Source of the DNA: Hwanghaeella grinnelliae
GTDB taxonomy: Bacteria; Pseudomonadota; Alphaproteobacteria; UBA8366; Aestuariispiraceae
NCBI RefSeq assembly: GCF_004005845.1
Contig: NZ_SADE01000002.1
Span: 868,421 to 932,420, forward strand
Length of the DNA stretch: 64,000 nt
Direction: 5' to 3'
The notes below the pieces were generated by a model, which was not told the origin of the DNA, searched no databases, and saw only the letters and a program-made list of their open reading frames with translations. Below, one piece after another: positions 42,656 to 52,036 of this stretch. Every line of letters starts with the position of its first letter. Position 1 is the stretch's first letter. Made by a program: the position numbers and the translations under genes.

Positions 42656-43228
42656 TTATTCCTCGGGACCGGTATAAAACTCCGGGTATTGCCGTTTAAC
42701 GATGGGGCCGTCTTCCCTATAGGCGTGACAGGAATTCAGCAGGCGCGGTCGCTTGCCCGGCTTGTCGCTGACAGCCGTCGTCCCGCCCTTGCCGGTTTGG
42801 GCGCTGGAACTATAGGCGGTCTGGTAGGCAACGGTCGCCATCGCGCCGAGCATTTCGACCATATGGGTGCACCCATATACACCGCCGAGGCGCTCGCGGA
42901 TGGTCTTGCGCCAGCCTGGGCCGATTTGTGCGCCGACCATGCGCTGGAAATTCGGCGGGACTTCGGTGCAGACCATATAAGGGCTGCCATCGGTTACGGC
43001 TTCAACCGCCTGGATCACGAAATCATCGTCGATGGTCAATCGGATCGACATGTCGTGGATGGCGTCGTCCGGCGTCATATGTCCGCGGTATTTGTTCTCG
43101 TAGGAATATCCTTTCGTGTCGCGGATATGTCCTTCGATATCCCACAAACCGTCTTCACGGATATAACCACGCATGTCGTATTTGCGGATATGGAGTGGCT
43201 TGCGGGATGCTGGCTCGCTTAGCGGCAT
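42656..43228 (-). CDS. DUF2889 domain protein
   Basis: A protein of 190 residues made of one DUF2889 domain. It opens with R-K-Y-D-M-R-G-Y-I-R-E-D-G-L-W-D-I-E-G-H-I-R-D-T and contains H-D-M-S-I-R-L-T-I-D and a G-P-G-W-R-K-T-I-R-E-R-L-G-G segment followed by C-T-H-M-V-E-M. The family has no firm role. It lies 57 bp upstream of nothing on its own strand; AGGAGC precedes the start at 43228. It converges on the chemoreceptor gene and lies downstream of the CorC-like gene, which may be cotranscribed. Confidence 0.82.
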   Translation of the reverse strand: MPLSEPASRKPLHIRKYDMRGYIREDGLWDIEGHIRDTKGYSYENKYRGHMTPDDAIHDMSIRLTIDDDFVIQAVEAVTDGSPYMVCTEVPPNFQRMVGAQIGPGWRKTIRERLGGVYGCTHMVEMLGAMATVAYQTAYSSSAQTGKGGTTAVSDKPGKRPRLLNSCHAYREDGPIVKRQYPEFYTGPEE

Positions 43229-43285
43229 AGGGGGTGCTCCTAACCTAACCTGGGCTCATCGTCTTGCTGGGAACGGCGCGCCGAT

Positions 43286-44623
43286 CTATTCGGCGGCTCG
43301 GGATGGGGTCGTCTCATCCGACGGGTTCGTTGTCTGGTCCTGTTCGTCTTCGTCCGCCATTGGCGTCACCTTCAGGGCGGTTATCTGGTTGCGCTGACGG
43401 CGCAGGATATCGAACCGCAGGCCGTGGAAGACGAAACTCTGCCCCGGTTCCGGAATCATGCGGGCTTCGTGCAATACCAGGCCGGCGATTGTCGAGGCAT
43501 CGTCGTCCGGCAATTCCCAATCCAGATCGCGGTTCAGGTCGCGCAGCGTGACGGTGCCGTCGATAATATAGGACCCGTCCGGCTGCGGACGCACGCCTGG
43601 CATGGAGACGTCGGTTTCGTCGTCGATATCGCCGACGATCTCTTCCAGAATATCTTCCAGCGTCACGATGCCCATGAAGGTGCCGTATTCGTCCACGACA
43701 ACTGCAAAATGCTCACGCCGTTTCTTGAAGGCTTCCAACTGGTCCAGCAGCGAGGTGCTGTCCGGGATGAACCAAGGGTCGGACGCCACGGCAGCCAAGT
43801 CCAGATCCTCGACATTGCCGTTGCGGGCGCGGACTTCGCGAAGCAGGGACTTGGCGTGCAACACGCCGACGATATTGTCCGCTTCGTCCTGATAGACCGG
43901 CAGCCGGGTGAAGGGACTTTCCAGGGCGGCGTCGACGTTCTCGCCGACATCCTTTTGCACATCGAGCATCACGACGTTCCGGCGGTGGGTCATGATTTCC
44001 CCGACTTCGACATCGTCCAGTTCCAGGATCGATCGCAACATGGAACGTTCCTGCTGGATTTCCGGATCTTCCCCTTCATGCAATTCGATGACGCCGCGTA
44101 GTTCCTCTTCGTGCAGCTCCGTCGTGATTTCATGGGAAATCTCGATCCCGAAGGTCCGCAATGTCATTCGTACGATGAACTGAACGGCGGTGACGACGGG
44201 AGAGAAGACGATGATCACCATGCGGATCGTCGGTGCAACGAACAACGCCATCTTTTCCGATTGGGCGATCGCATAGGTCTTGGGCAAGACTTCCGCGAAT
44301 ATCAGCACCAGCATCGTCATCAACAAGGTCGCGTAAACGACGCCGGTTTCACCGACCAAGCGCAGCAACAAGCTGGTTGCGAGCGCCGACGCCAGGATGT
44401 TCACCAGGTTGTTGCCTAGCAGGATTGCACCGATCAGCCGGTCACGCTGGGCAATCAATGACAGAACCATATCCGCGTGTTTGTTGCCTTGCCTTGCCGC
44501 CTGATGCATGCGGGCCCGCGACGCGGCGGTCAGCGCGGTCTCCGAGCCGGAGAAGAACGCCGACAGGATCAAGAGCAGTAATATGGCCCCGATTGTCAGG
44601 ACAATTTCAGTCGTTTCGGTCAT
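43286..44623 (-). CDS. CorC/HlyC-family (CNNM-type) transporter
   Basis: A protein of 445 residues. The DUF21/CNNM membrane domain (about 1-190, four helices, with G-S-E-T-A-L-T-A-A-S) is followed by two CBS domains (about 200-330) and a CorC_HlyC C-terminal domain (about 345-425). Family members move or regulate magnesium or sodium efflux. The ATG at 44623 is preferred over the TTG codon just before it. It follows aroB by 112 bp in the common alphaproteobacterial aroK-aroB-corC order. Confidence 0.9.
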   Translation of the reverse strand: MTETTEIVLTIGAILLLLILSAFFSGSETALTAASRARMHQAARQGNKHADMVLSLIAQRDRLIGAILLGNNLVNILASALATSLLLRLVGETGVVYATLLMTMLVLIFAEVLPKTYAIAQSEKMALFVAPTIRMVIIVFSPVVTAVQFIVRMTLRTFGIEISHEITTELHEEELRGVIELHEGEDPEIQQERSMLRSILELDDVEVGEIMTHRRNVVMLDVQKDVGENVDAALESPFTRLPVYQDEADNIVGVLHAKSLLREVRARNGNVEDLDLAAVASDPWFIPDSTSLLDQLEAFKKRREHFAVVVDEYGTFMGIVTLEDILEEIVGDIDDETDVSMPGVRPQPDGSYIIDGTVTLRDLNRDLDWELPDDDASTIAGLVLHEARMIPEPGQSFVFHGLRFDILRRQRNQITALKVTPMADEDEQDQTTNPSDETTPSRAAE

Positions 44624-44737
44624 CAAAATCGATCAATAGGATATCCAATGGGCACTCTTAGACTCGACGTAAAACCGGTATGCGGCCTAATTCCTGCGGA
44701 ACATTTCTGCAGAATAGGGCCATATCGCCATGACGCG

Positions 44738-45898
44738 CTAGTCGGCAAGTGCGTCTTCAAGCGTCGCGCGCAGGTCCGCCTCGTCGACATCGGCGGTAAT
44801 AAAGGCATCACCCAGGCCGCGCGCAAGGATAAAGGTGATCCGGCCAGCTTCGACTTTCTTGTCTTTGAACATGCGTTTGATCAGATCGTCCACGTCCCAA
44901 TCCACGCCGGCGATGTCGGTCGGCTTCAGGCGCAGGCCGACGGAAGCCATGTGCCGGTTGAGCCTTTCGGCGTCCTGGCCGCTGCATAGGCCTTTGCGGA
45001 CCGACAGGGAAAAAGCCATTGCCATGCCCATCGCGACGGCTTCCCCATGCAGCAAATCCGGACCATAGCCCAACCGGGATTCAAGCGCGTGGCCGAAAGT
45101 GTGACCCAGGTTCAAAAGGGCTCGAAGACCGCCTTCGCGCTCGTCCTGCGCCACGATGGCCGCTTTTGCCGCACAACTTCGTGCCACTGCCTCCGCGCGG
45201 GCTGCCCTGCACTCGTCGATCGGATCGCCGTCGATCAGGGTTGCCCCGTGCCGTTCCAGCCATTCGAAAAAGGCAAGATCGCCAAGTGCGCCGTACTTTA
45301 CGACCTCCGCATACCCGGCCAGCAACTCACGCCGAGGCAGACTGTCCAGAATGCCGGTATCGGCGAGGACCATGCGCGGCTGGTAAAACGCGCCGACCAG
45401 GTTTTTGCCTGCCGGCGCGTTGATCGCGGTTTTGCCGCCGACGGAACTGTCCACCTGGGCCAGCAAGGTCGTCGGAATCTGCACAAAGGGAATGCCTCGA
45501 AGCGCCGTGGCTGCCGCGAAACCGGCCAAGTCGCCGATCACCCCGCCGCCGAAGGCCAAGATCGTCGTCTTCCGCTCCAGCCCAAGGGCCAGCAATTCGT
45601 TCATCAAGCCTGCATAGCGATCGAAGCTTTTGGTGCTTTCCCCCGGCGGCAGGACAATAGCGGTATGATCCAACCCGGCAGCATCCAGGCTTTTGGTCAA
45701 AGTATTCAAATGCAGGCCGGCGACCGTTTCGTCCGTCACCACGATCACGCGGTTGCCCGTCAGGACCGGTCTGATCAAGGTGCCGGTCCGGCGGATCAGG
45801 TCTTCGCCGATCAAGATATCGTAGGCGCGATCGCCGAGCGCGACCGGGACGCGGCGCGGTTCCGGCAGATCCGCGACGGGGGCGGTGGAGGCGTTCAT
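44738..45898 (-). CDS. aroB: 3-dehydroquinate synthase
   Basis: A protein of 386 residues. It turns DAHP into 3-dehydroquinate, the second shikimate step, using NAD and a divalent metal. Visible motifs are F-G-G-G-V-I-G-D-L-A-G-F-A-A (about 118-131), the P-T-T-L-L-A-Q-V-D-S-S-V-G-G-K-T segment and N-L-G-H-T-F-G-H-A-L-E with the metal-binding histidines, plus H-G-E-A-V-A-M-G. It starts 4 bp after the aroK stop. Confidence 0.96.
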   Translation of the reverse strand: MNASTAPVADLPEPRRVPVALGDRAYDILIGEDLIRRTGTLIRPVLTGNRVIVVTDETVAGLHLNTLTKSLDAAGLDHTAIVLPPGESTKSFDRYAGLMNELLALGLERKTTILAFGGGVIGDLAGFAAATALRGIPFVQIPTTLLAQVDSSVGGKTAINAPAGKNLVGAFYQPRMVLADTGILDSLPRRELLAGYAEVVKYGALGDLAFFEWLERHGATLIDGDPIDECRAARAEAVARSCAAKAAIVAQDEREGGLRALLNLGHTFGHALESRLGYGPDLLHGEAVAMGMAMAFSLSVRKGLCSGQDAERLNRHMASVGLRLKPTDIAGVDWDVDDLIKRMFKDKKVEAGRITFILARGLGDAFITADVDEADLRATLEDALAD

Positions 45899-45902
45899 CG
45901 TC

Positions 45903-46484
45903 TTATTGCTCTTCCAAATTTGAATTGGCGGTCAGAAAAGGCTGCAAGGCCGCAATGACTTCCTGTGCGGTGACGTCTTTCGGCGCGTCTGCACTTTCGA
46001 CCGTGATATCCGCCATACCGTATGTCGGGTAGCGTGCGGCGATCAGATCCCTCAACGTTTTTTGCGGGTCCGCGGTCTTCAACAGTGGCCGGTGCGCTCT
46101 TTTGCTGACCCGCGCCCACAACACATCGAACTCGGCGCGAAGCCAAACGCTGATGGCTTTTTCCTTTATAACCGCCCGGGTTTCGGCATCCATGAAAGCG
46201 CCGCCGCCGGTTGCCAGGACGAATGGTTCGTCCTCAAGCAGGCGGGCGATCACCCGCCGTTCACCGCTTCTGAAATGTTCTTCGCCGAACTCGGCGAATA
46301 TCTCCTGGATGGTCCGGCCCGCGGCCAATTCTATCTCTCGGTCGGCGTCGCGAAAGGGAACGCCAAGTCGCTCGGCGATTTGCCGGCCGATCGTCGATTT
46401 CCCGGCCCCCATCATTCCGATCAGAACGATCGTCTTCGGCAGAACCGGTGTGCCGGCCACGGTCTGTTCTTCAGGACGCACCAT
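45903..46484 (-). CDS. aroK: Shikimate kinase
   Basis: A protein of 193 residues. It phosphorylates shikimate at position 3 with ATP. The Walker A loop is G-M-M-G-A-G-K-S-T-I-G (about 22-32), the shikimate-binding D-A-D-R-E-I-E follows, and L-A-T-G-G-G-A and a lid arginine segment are present. It forms a tight operon with aroB. Confidence 0.95.
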   Translation of the reverse strand: MVRPEEQTVAGTPVLPKTIVLIGMMGAGKSTIGRQIAERLGVPFRDADREIELAAGRTIQEIFAEFGEEHFRSGERRVIARLLEDEPFVLATGGGAFMDAETRAVIKEKAISVWLRAEFDVLWARVSKRAHRPLLKTADPQKTLRDLIAARYPTYGMADITVESADAPKDVTAQEVIAALQPFLTANSNLEEQ

Positions 46485-46807
46485 TCGACTTTCTTGCTAC
46501 CGCGGGATGCCAGCCTATTTCCATCCCAAAGATCTTTAACCAGTGCCGCAGAATTGCCATAGTCCGACGTTAGGGTAAAGCATCCCGGCGGATGGGGGCA
46601 GGCTTGGTTTGCGTTCCGCAAGCGCGTAGGAACGGTACTGGAAAAGCTGGCCGAATCACGCTCCGGTTGGGAATGATGGGGCCTGTTTCGCGAATCGCCG
46701 CGTTGACGGGTGTTCTTTATGGGCCGGAATTCGCGCCGGTCCGCCCCGAAAGTTTCGACCAAATCGCCGGTTCGGCGGTGAACAATAACGATTAGTGACT
46801 GTAAAAA
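46485..46807. other. Intergenic region, 323 bp
   Basis: No gene is seen in this divergent spacer. It should hold the promoters for aroK (minus strand) and the small-protein/xerD transcript (plus strand), but I could not pick out reliable promoter elements. Confidence 0.55.
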
Positions 46808-46948
46808 ATGGGCAAATTCATCCTGGTCATATTCGCACTGCTTGCCGTCGTTTTGGGCGGTGGTGCCGTATTCTTGGCGACCTGGGACATCCCAGCCCCG
46901 TCGCAAACGGTTGAGAGGGTCCTGCCGGATGACCGCTTCCCGCGCTGA
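46808..46948 (+). CDS. Small single-TM protein, 46 aa
   Basis: A short gene: M-G-K-F-I-L-V-I-F-A-L-L-A-V-V-L-G-G-G, one hydrophobic helix, then W-D-I-P-A-P-S-Q-T-V-E-R-V-L-P-D-D-R-F-P-R and a TGA. The tail W-D-I-P-A-P-S...V-L-P-D-D-R-F is a conserved pattern I associate with short alphaproteobacterial membrane proteins at this locus. The stop overlaps the start of the next gene by 20 bp in another frame. It was easy to miss because of its length. Confidence 0.65.
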   Translation: MGKFILVIFALLAVVLGGGAVFLATWDIPAPSQTVERVLPDDRFPR

Positions 46949-48929
46949 CCGACGTTTCGCGGGCAATTTGCCGCGCGCTTTGTTGTTGTCCGCCGGCCTT
47001 GGATTCACGGCACCGGTTGCGGCGCTGGCGCAAACGGCGATCACGCCGCCGGCGTCGGTGGAAGAGCCGCTGGAGCTGGGCTCGCCGGGCAACGCAGGAT
47101 CCGCGCCTACCGATCAGGGCACGATCCAGGACCCGCTTCCCGCCGCCGGCCCGATTCAGCTGGTGCCGCTGGGCTTGCCGGATGCCGATCAAACCAGTGA
47201 TGAACCTGTCGAGATACGCTCCGGTATCGCTGTTCAATCGCTGAAAAGGATCGATCCGGAATCTGTTGGCGTTCTGGATGCGGGAACCGGTGGTTTCCCG
47301 GTCGACATGTGGACCGGAACCCCCCGCCCGCGGATCGATGCGTTGATGGCGCGTCTGCCGACCGCCCCTGTCTCGGAAGTGCAGATGCAGATCACGCGCC
47401 GATTGCTGCTATCCCGTGCGGCGATCCCGCTTGAGGGGGATGCAGCACCGTCGCAAGGGGCGAATGCCTCGCCGGGCTTCGGCGCAGGGTCCCAGACGGC
47501 TTCCGCGCAAGGGACCCCGTCCGAAAGTGCCTCGGTTACGGATTCTGCTGGTGGCAATGGATCGGGATCCTCGCTGCTGGATCTACGCCTCAAGGCTTTG
47601 TTGGAAATGGGATTGCTGGAAGATCTGGACGCGTTGATTCAGGCCGCCCCCAGCCGCACCGACGATCCGGAAGTTCAGCGGTTGCTTCTGGAATCGCGTC
47701 TATTGCGGGATGATCTGCCGGGTGCCTGTGCCCTGACCGCATCGCCGCCCGCGGACGACATGTTCTGGCTGAAAGCGTCTGTGTTCTGCAAGGCGGTCGC
47801 CGGCGATACGGCCGGCGCGGAGTTTGGTGCGACGCTGATCCGGGAGGAAGGCGGCGCGGACGACCAACCGTTCCTGAATTTACTCAGTCACTTCATCGGC
47901 ACCAAATCGGCGCCGGTGACGACGCTGGGCAAGCCGGACGCGCTGGAAGTTGCCATGGTGCGGACGGCCAAACTTTCTTGGCCGGAAGGCGCGGCGGCGG
48001 AAGCGGGCCCCGCTATTCAACGGATAATCGCGTTGGCGCCAGGCAACGACCCGGTGGATCGTCTGCAAGCGGCGGAGGATTTGGTGCAAATCGGCCGATT
48101 GCCGCCCGACGAACTCACAGCGCTCTATGCCGATGTTCAGTTCGAACCTGAAATGCTCTCGACCGCATTCTCGGGCGCGGAAGAGATCGGTGGCGCGCTG
48201 GGACGGGCGCTGTTGTATCAAGCTGCCTTGAGCCAGGAGAATACGGTTGCCCGGGCGGAACTGCTCCGCAAGGCTTTCGATATCGCCAAGCGGGAAGGGC
48301 GTACGGCCCTTTTGAACCGGGCCTACCTTCCGCTGATTTCCTCAATCCCGCCGCAACGCGAACTGTGGTGGTTGGCGAACAATGCGGCGCGCGCGCTCTA
48401 TTTGGCGGGTGACCCGTCTGAGGCGCGAAACTGGGCTGAAATCCTGCGCACGGAAGCCTTGCGCGATCCCGTGGCTGAACAGGATGCGCTCCGCCTGTGG
48501 GCCGTTTCTCGCCTGGCGGGCGACCGGGTTCTTGACCGGCTGGGCCGGGATGCGCTTGCCCGATGGAAAGAGATGCAGCAGTTCACCGCGCCGGAAGAAG
48601 TGGTTCGACGGACCACCCTTCTTTATTCGCTGTTCGAAGCCTTGGGCGAAGCGGTTCCGGAAAAGGCATGGGAAGACCTGCTGCTCACTGCGGAGCCCGA
48701 TTTTCAGCGCATGCCGAATGCATCCCTGACCCGGGCGATCGCACAATCCGCCAGCGGCTTGCGCCAGGGTGAAACCGTGTTGCTGGCCCTGGTAATGTTG
48801 GGTGATGCCGGACCCGCGCTTGCGGCGGCGCAAACGATGGGGTCGGTGGTTCAATCGCTTGCGGCGGTCGGTCTGCCACGCGACGCCAGGGACCTCGCCC
48901 TTGCCGCGGCACTCGGCGCCGGTATGTGA
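46929..48929 (+). CDS. Long exported helical-repeat protein, function unknown
   Basis: A protein of 666 residues. A signal peptide (R-A-L-L-L-S-A-G-L-G-F-T-A-P-V-A-A-L-A-Q) is clear. Residues 35-220 are Pro/Gly/Ser/Ala-rich with low complexity. Residues 225-650 are all-helical with repeated pairs (L-x-x-A-x-x-A patterns), which looks like a TPR/SEL1-like solenoid, though no repeat was firmly identified. It is likely periplasmic. Genes of this kind sit before xerD in related bacteria. The ATG at 46929 is inside the small-protein gene; the frame is open upstream but with no good start. Confidence 0.65.
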   Translation: MTASRADRRFAGNLPRALLLSAGLGFTAPVAALAQTAITPPASVEEPLELGSPGNAGSAPTDQGTIQDPLPAAGPIQLVPLGLPDADQTSDEPVEIRSGIAVQSLKRIDPESVGVLDAGTGGFPVDMWTGTPRPRIDALMARLPTAPVSEVQMQITRRLLLSRAAIPLEGDAAPSQGANASPGFGAGSQTASAQGTPSESASVTDSAGGNGSGSSLLDLRLKALLEMGLLEDLDALIQAAPSRTDDPEVQRLLLESRLLRDDLPGACALTASPPADDMFWLKASVFCKAVAGDTAGAEFGATLIREEGGADDQPFLNLLSHFIGTKSAPVTTLGKPDALEVAMVRTAKLSWPEGAAAEAGPAIQRIIALAPGNDPVDRLQAAEDLVQIGRLPPDELTALYADVQFEPEMLSTAFSGAEEIGGALGRALLYQAALSQENTVARAELLRKAFDIAKREGRTALLNRAYLPLISSIPPQRELWWLANNAARALYLAGDPSEARNWAEILRTEALRDPVAEQDALRLWAVSRLAGDRVLDRLGRDALARWKEMQQFTAPEEVVRRTTLLYSLFEALGEAVPEKAWEDLLLTAEPDFQRMPNASLTRAIAQSASGLRQGETVLLALVMLGDAGPALAAAQTMGSVVQSLAAVGLPRDARDLALAAALGAGM

Positions 48930-49888
48930 CATCCGTCATGGTGGGCCAAACCGTAGAACCGGCCGCCGAGGTGAGGTTGCCGCGGTTCGTCGAACCGTTC
49001 CTGGAAATGTTGATGGTGGAACGCGGGGCCGCCGCGAACACAATAGAAGCCTACCGGCGCGATCTGATCGATTACTGCGGGTTCCTAAAAGCCAGAAACT
49101 GCTCGGCCGACACGGCGGATAGCGACCATATCCGCGCCTATCTGGCCGCTCTTTCCAAGCAGGGGGTGAAGGCATCTACCGCCGCGCGCCGGCTTTCATC
49201 CTTGCGCCAGTTCCACAAGTTCCTGTTCGCTGAGGCGATCCGTCAGGATGACCCGACCGTTGTCATTGATGCACCCAGGCGTGGCCGTCCCCTGCCGAAA
49301 ATCATGACGGAGGAGGATGTCGATCGCCTGCTGGCTGCCGCTGAAGCGAATGTCGAGCCTGACGGCACGCGGATTCAATGTTTGTTGGAGCTTCTCTACG
49401 CCACAGGCATGCGGGTCAGCGAATTGGTAACCCTGCCTCTGTCCGCGGTGCTTCGGGACGAACCCTTCCTGCTGATCAAGGGCAAGGGTGGCAAGGAACG
49501 GATTGTGCCGATCAGCCTGCCGGCCCGTCTTGCCATCAACGCCTATCTGGAGGACCGCCCGGCCCATATACCGGACGGGGCGGAGTCTCCCTTTATGTTT
49601 CCGTCACGCGGAAAGGAAGGGCATTTGACCCGGCAACGGTTCGGGCAAGTGCTGAAGGAACTGGCGCTTGACGCCGGGTTGGACCCCGCCAAGGTCAGCC
49701 CGCATGTACTGCGCCACGCCTTTGCCAGCCATTTGCTGGCCAACGGAGCGGATCTGCGTGTGGTACAGCAGCTTCTGGGCCATGCGGATATCTCAACGAC
49801 CCAGATCTACACCCATGTGCAGGAAGAAAGGTTGAAGGCGCTCGTCGAGGCGAATCATCCCTTGGCCACCCGCCTACGCGCGGATTGA
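48926..49888 (+). CDS. xerD: Site-specific tyrosine recombinase XerD
   Basis: A protein of 320 residues starting at a GTG that overlaps the previous stop (GTGA). The SAM-like N-terminal domain (about 18-105) precedes the catalytic domain. The catalytic set is visible: Arg163 (G-M-R-V-S-E-L), a Lys in K-G-K-G-G-K (186-190), His260 and Arg263 (H-V-L-R-H-A), His286 (G-H-A-D-I-S-T-T) and Tyr295 (Q-I-Y-T-H-V). With XerC it resolves chromosome dimers at dif. Its position next to the aroK-aroB block and accA supports the housekeeping XerD assignment. Confidence 0.95.
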   Translation: MTSVMVGQTVEPAAEVRLPRFVEPFLEMLMVERGAAANTIEAYRRDLIDYCGFLKARNCSADTADSDHIRAYLAALSKQGVKASTAARRLSSLRQFHKFLFAEAIRQDDPTVVIDAPRRGRPLPKIMTEEDVDRLLAAAEANVEPDGTRIQCLLELLYATGMRVSELVTLPLSAVLRDEPFLLIKGKGGKERIVPISLPARLAINAYLEDRPAHIPDGAESPFMFPSRGKEGHLTRQRFGQVLKELALDAGLDPAKVSPHVLRHAFASHLLANGADLRVVQQLLGHADISTTQIYTHVQEERLKALVEANHPLATRLRAD

Positions 49889-49925
49889 CCGGTCGACCCG
49901 CCCCGACGTCGCGTTACCGGCCGGA

Positions 49926-50831
49926 CTAGAATTGCACGGTTCGTCGATCCATGACCTTGCCGCTGCCGCCTGCCATCAGACCCTGTATCGCACCATCAAG
50001 CAGGTCCAGTTCCACGGTCAACAGGCTGGGCGACGGCGGGTCCATATAACCGCCCTGTTCGATCACGAAATGGGGTTTCCGTATGCCGACCCGTTCGTAC
50101 AGATAGCCTGCCAAGGCGCCGGCCATCATCCCCGTCGCAGCTTCTTCGGGGATTCCGTAGTGCGGGGCGAACATGCGCGCCGCCGCGTCGTGCGGCGTGG
50201 CCGCGTCATCCGTCGTGAAAACGTAGAAACCGACGATATCAAGCGCCGCGCTGATCTTCGCGATGGCGTCCTGGTCCGGCGACAGTGCCCTCAGCAACGC
50301 ATCGCTTTTCACGCCGATCTGTAGAGAGCCGTTCCCAGTATCGACGCGGGATGGCTTGGCGCGCGGGTCTAGATCATCTTCGGTCAGCGACAGAGAAGAC
50401 AGGACGTCCGCCAGGGTGACGCTGTTCCAGGCTTCCGGATCGGCGAAGCGCGGCGCCAATTGCTCCATGAAAGGTTTGCCATCCTTGATGACGATCTTTC
50501 GCGGGCCATCGACCGTTTCCTTCGACGTTTCGCCATCGCCGACCCGGCCGTTCTGAAGCAGCAGGGAAAATGCCGCGATCGTTGCATGCCCACAATGGGG
50601 GATGCGCCGGTTGGGTGTGAAGAAGTCGAGCTTGAACCCCTCGGTCGCCGATTTGGAAACGAAGGCCGTTTCGGACAACCCCATGCCCGCGGCAATTGTC
50701 TGCATGTCGTCATCGCTTAAACCGTCCGCGTCCAGCAGAACGCCGGCCGGGTTGCCGCCTTGGCCGTCCTGCACGAAGGCATTGACGATTTGGACGGTAA
50801 CCAGGCGCTCATTTTCAATAGCTGAATTCAT
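49926..50831 (-). CDS. PhzF-family isomerase
   Basis: A protein of 301 residues. V-N-A-F-V-Q-D-G-Q-G-G-N-P-A-G-V and S-E-T-A-F-V and F-F-T-P-N-R-R-I-P-H-C-G-H-A-T are the PhzF core motifs, with the catalytic Glu in S-E-T. The family isomerises small acids; most members are outside phenazine pathways and no phenazine genes lie here. It is divergent from a GcvA-type LysR gene, which probably controls it. Confidence 0.9.
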   Translation of the reverse strand: MNSAIENERLVTVQIVNAFVQDGQGGNPAGVLLDADGLSDDDMQTIAAGMGLSETAFVSKSATEGFKLDFFTPNRRIPHCGHATIAAFSLLLQNGRVGDGETSKETVDGPRKIVIKDGKPFMEQLAPRFADPEAWNSVTLADVLSSLSLTEDDLDPRAKPSRVDTGNGSLQIGVKSDALLRALSPDQDAIAKISAALDIVGFYVFTTDDAATPHDAAARMFAPHYGIPEEAATGMMAGALAGYLYERVGIRKPHFVIEQGGYMDPPSPSLLTVELDLLDGAIQGLMAGGSGKVMDRRTVQF

Positions 50832-50929
50832 GACAATATCCTTTTAGAGTTGAGGTTTATGTAGGATATATGGCCAATTGACTGAATTTTGGTTAGACTT
50901 TCCATTTCATATATCCATGAGTAATTCTC

Positions 50930-51862
50930 ATGAATAATCCGATGCGAAAACTGGATATCGCGATTCAGGCGGCACCCTATCTCGCCGCGGTCGCGGCCAC
51001 GGGTAGTTTCACAAAAGCGGCGGAAAGGCTCGGCATTCACCAGACTGCGGTCAGCCACCGGATCCGCGCGCTGGAGGAACAGTTGGGCCTGCGGCTGTTC
51101 GACCGAACCACGCGCAGCGTCCGGCCGACGCAGGCCGGCCGTATCCTGTGTGAGGCGGCCATCTCCGCGACCACATCGTTCGAAGTGGCGTTCGATCGCT
51201 TGAACCGGCGCGCCGCGACCGGACGGATCCGGCTGGCGCTACCTTCTTCATTAGCGACGAAATGGTTGTTTCCGGCCCTGCCGCGGGCGCGGGTAGAGGG
51301 TTTGGAGATATCCTTGGAGGTCGGGGACAATCTGGAGGATTTCCGAGTGACGGAGCTGGACGCGGCGGTCCGGTACGGCATCGGCCCTTACCCTGGGCTT
51401 CATTGCGTGCGCTTGGCGGCGAGTTTCCTGCAGCCGGTCGCGAGCCATGCCTATCGACCGGAATTGGTGGACTTCCGGGACGCGGCCAGCCCACGGGATC
51501 TTGCCTTTCTGGAGGACCGGCGCGGCGCCCGTGACGGCACGGGATATTCTTGGCGTGACTATTTTGCAGGACTGGGTATGGACGATCGGAACATCCCCAT
51601 CGACCAGATGTTCGACCGTGCCGATCTGATGTTGCAGGCCGCTGTCAGCGGAATGGGGATTGGTTTGGGCCGGACTTTGCTGATCGAACAGGATTTGGAG
51701 GCTGGATACCTTCGTTCGTTCGGGCCGCAATTGCTATCGCGCGCGGCGACCTGGTTGGTTTGTCCGCCCACTTTCGCGCATGAGCCGGAATTCAAGCGGT
51801 TGCGCGATTGGCTGTTGGGCGAGGTGCCAAAACACGCCACCGGTTTTGAGCTAGGCCTTTAG
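50930..51862 (+). CDS. LysR-family regulator (GcvA-like)
   Basis: A protein of 310 residues. The winged helix occupies residues 13-70 (A-A-V-A-A-T-G-S-F-T-K-A-A-E-R-L-G-I-H-Q-T-A-V-S-H-R-I-R-A-L-E). The effector domain has D-A-A-V-R-Y-G-I-G-P-Y-P-G, a GcvA-group hallmark. It is divergent from the phzF-like gene across a 98-bp AT-rich spacer, where a LysR box is expected though not firmly identified. Confidence 0.9.
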   Translation: MNNPMRKLDIAIQAAPYLAAVAATGSFTKAAERLGIHQTAVSHRIRALEEQLGLRLFDRTTRSVRPTQAGRILCEAAISATTSFEVAFDRLNRRAATGRIRLALPSSLATKWLFPALPRARVEGLEISLEVGDNLEDFRVTELDAAVRYGIGPYPGLHCVRLAASFLQPVASHAYRPELVDFRDAASPRDLAFLEDRRGARDGTGYSWRDYFAGLGMDDRNIPIDQMFDRADLMLQAAVSGMGIGLGRTLLIEQDLEAGYLRSFGPQLLSRAATWLVCPPTFAHEPEFKRLRDWLLGEVPKHATGFELGL

Positions 51863-52036
51863 CCGCCGTTTAAATAAGTCGACCGGCAGATTTGCATTTT
51901 TCCAAACCCGCCCTACCCTTGCATTCGCGGGGGGCGCTCGTTACCTAAAACCATATACATTTCCTGGCTGGCAATGATGCGGGGCCGGTGATCCGGGTCT
52001 TTACCGATGGCCCTTGACTGAGGATAGCGTCCGACG

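Noticed and set aside
49926-50831. Phenazine biosynthesis locus because of the PhzF-like gene
   Set aside because: No other phz genes lie in the window; PhzF-fold isomerases are common outside that pathway.
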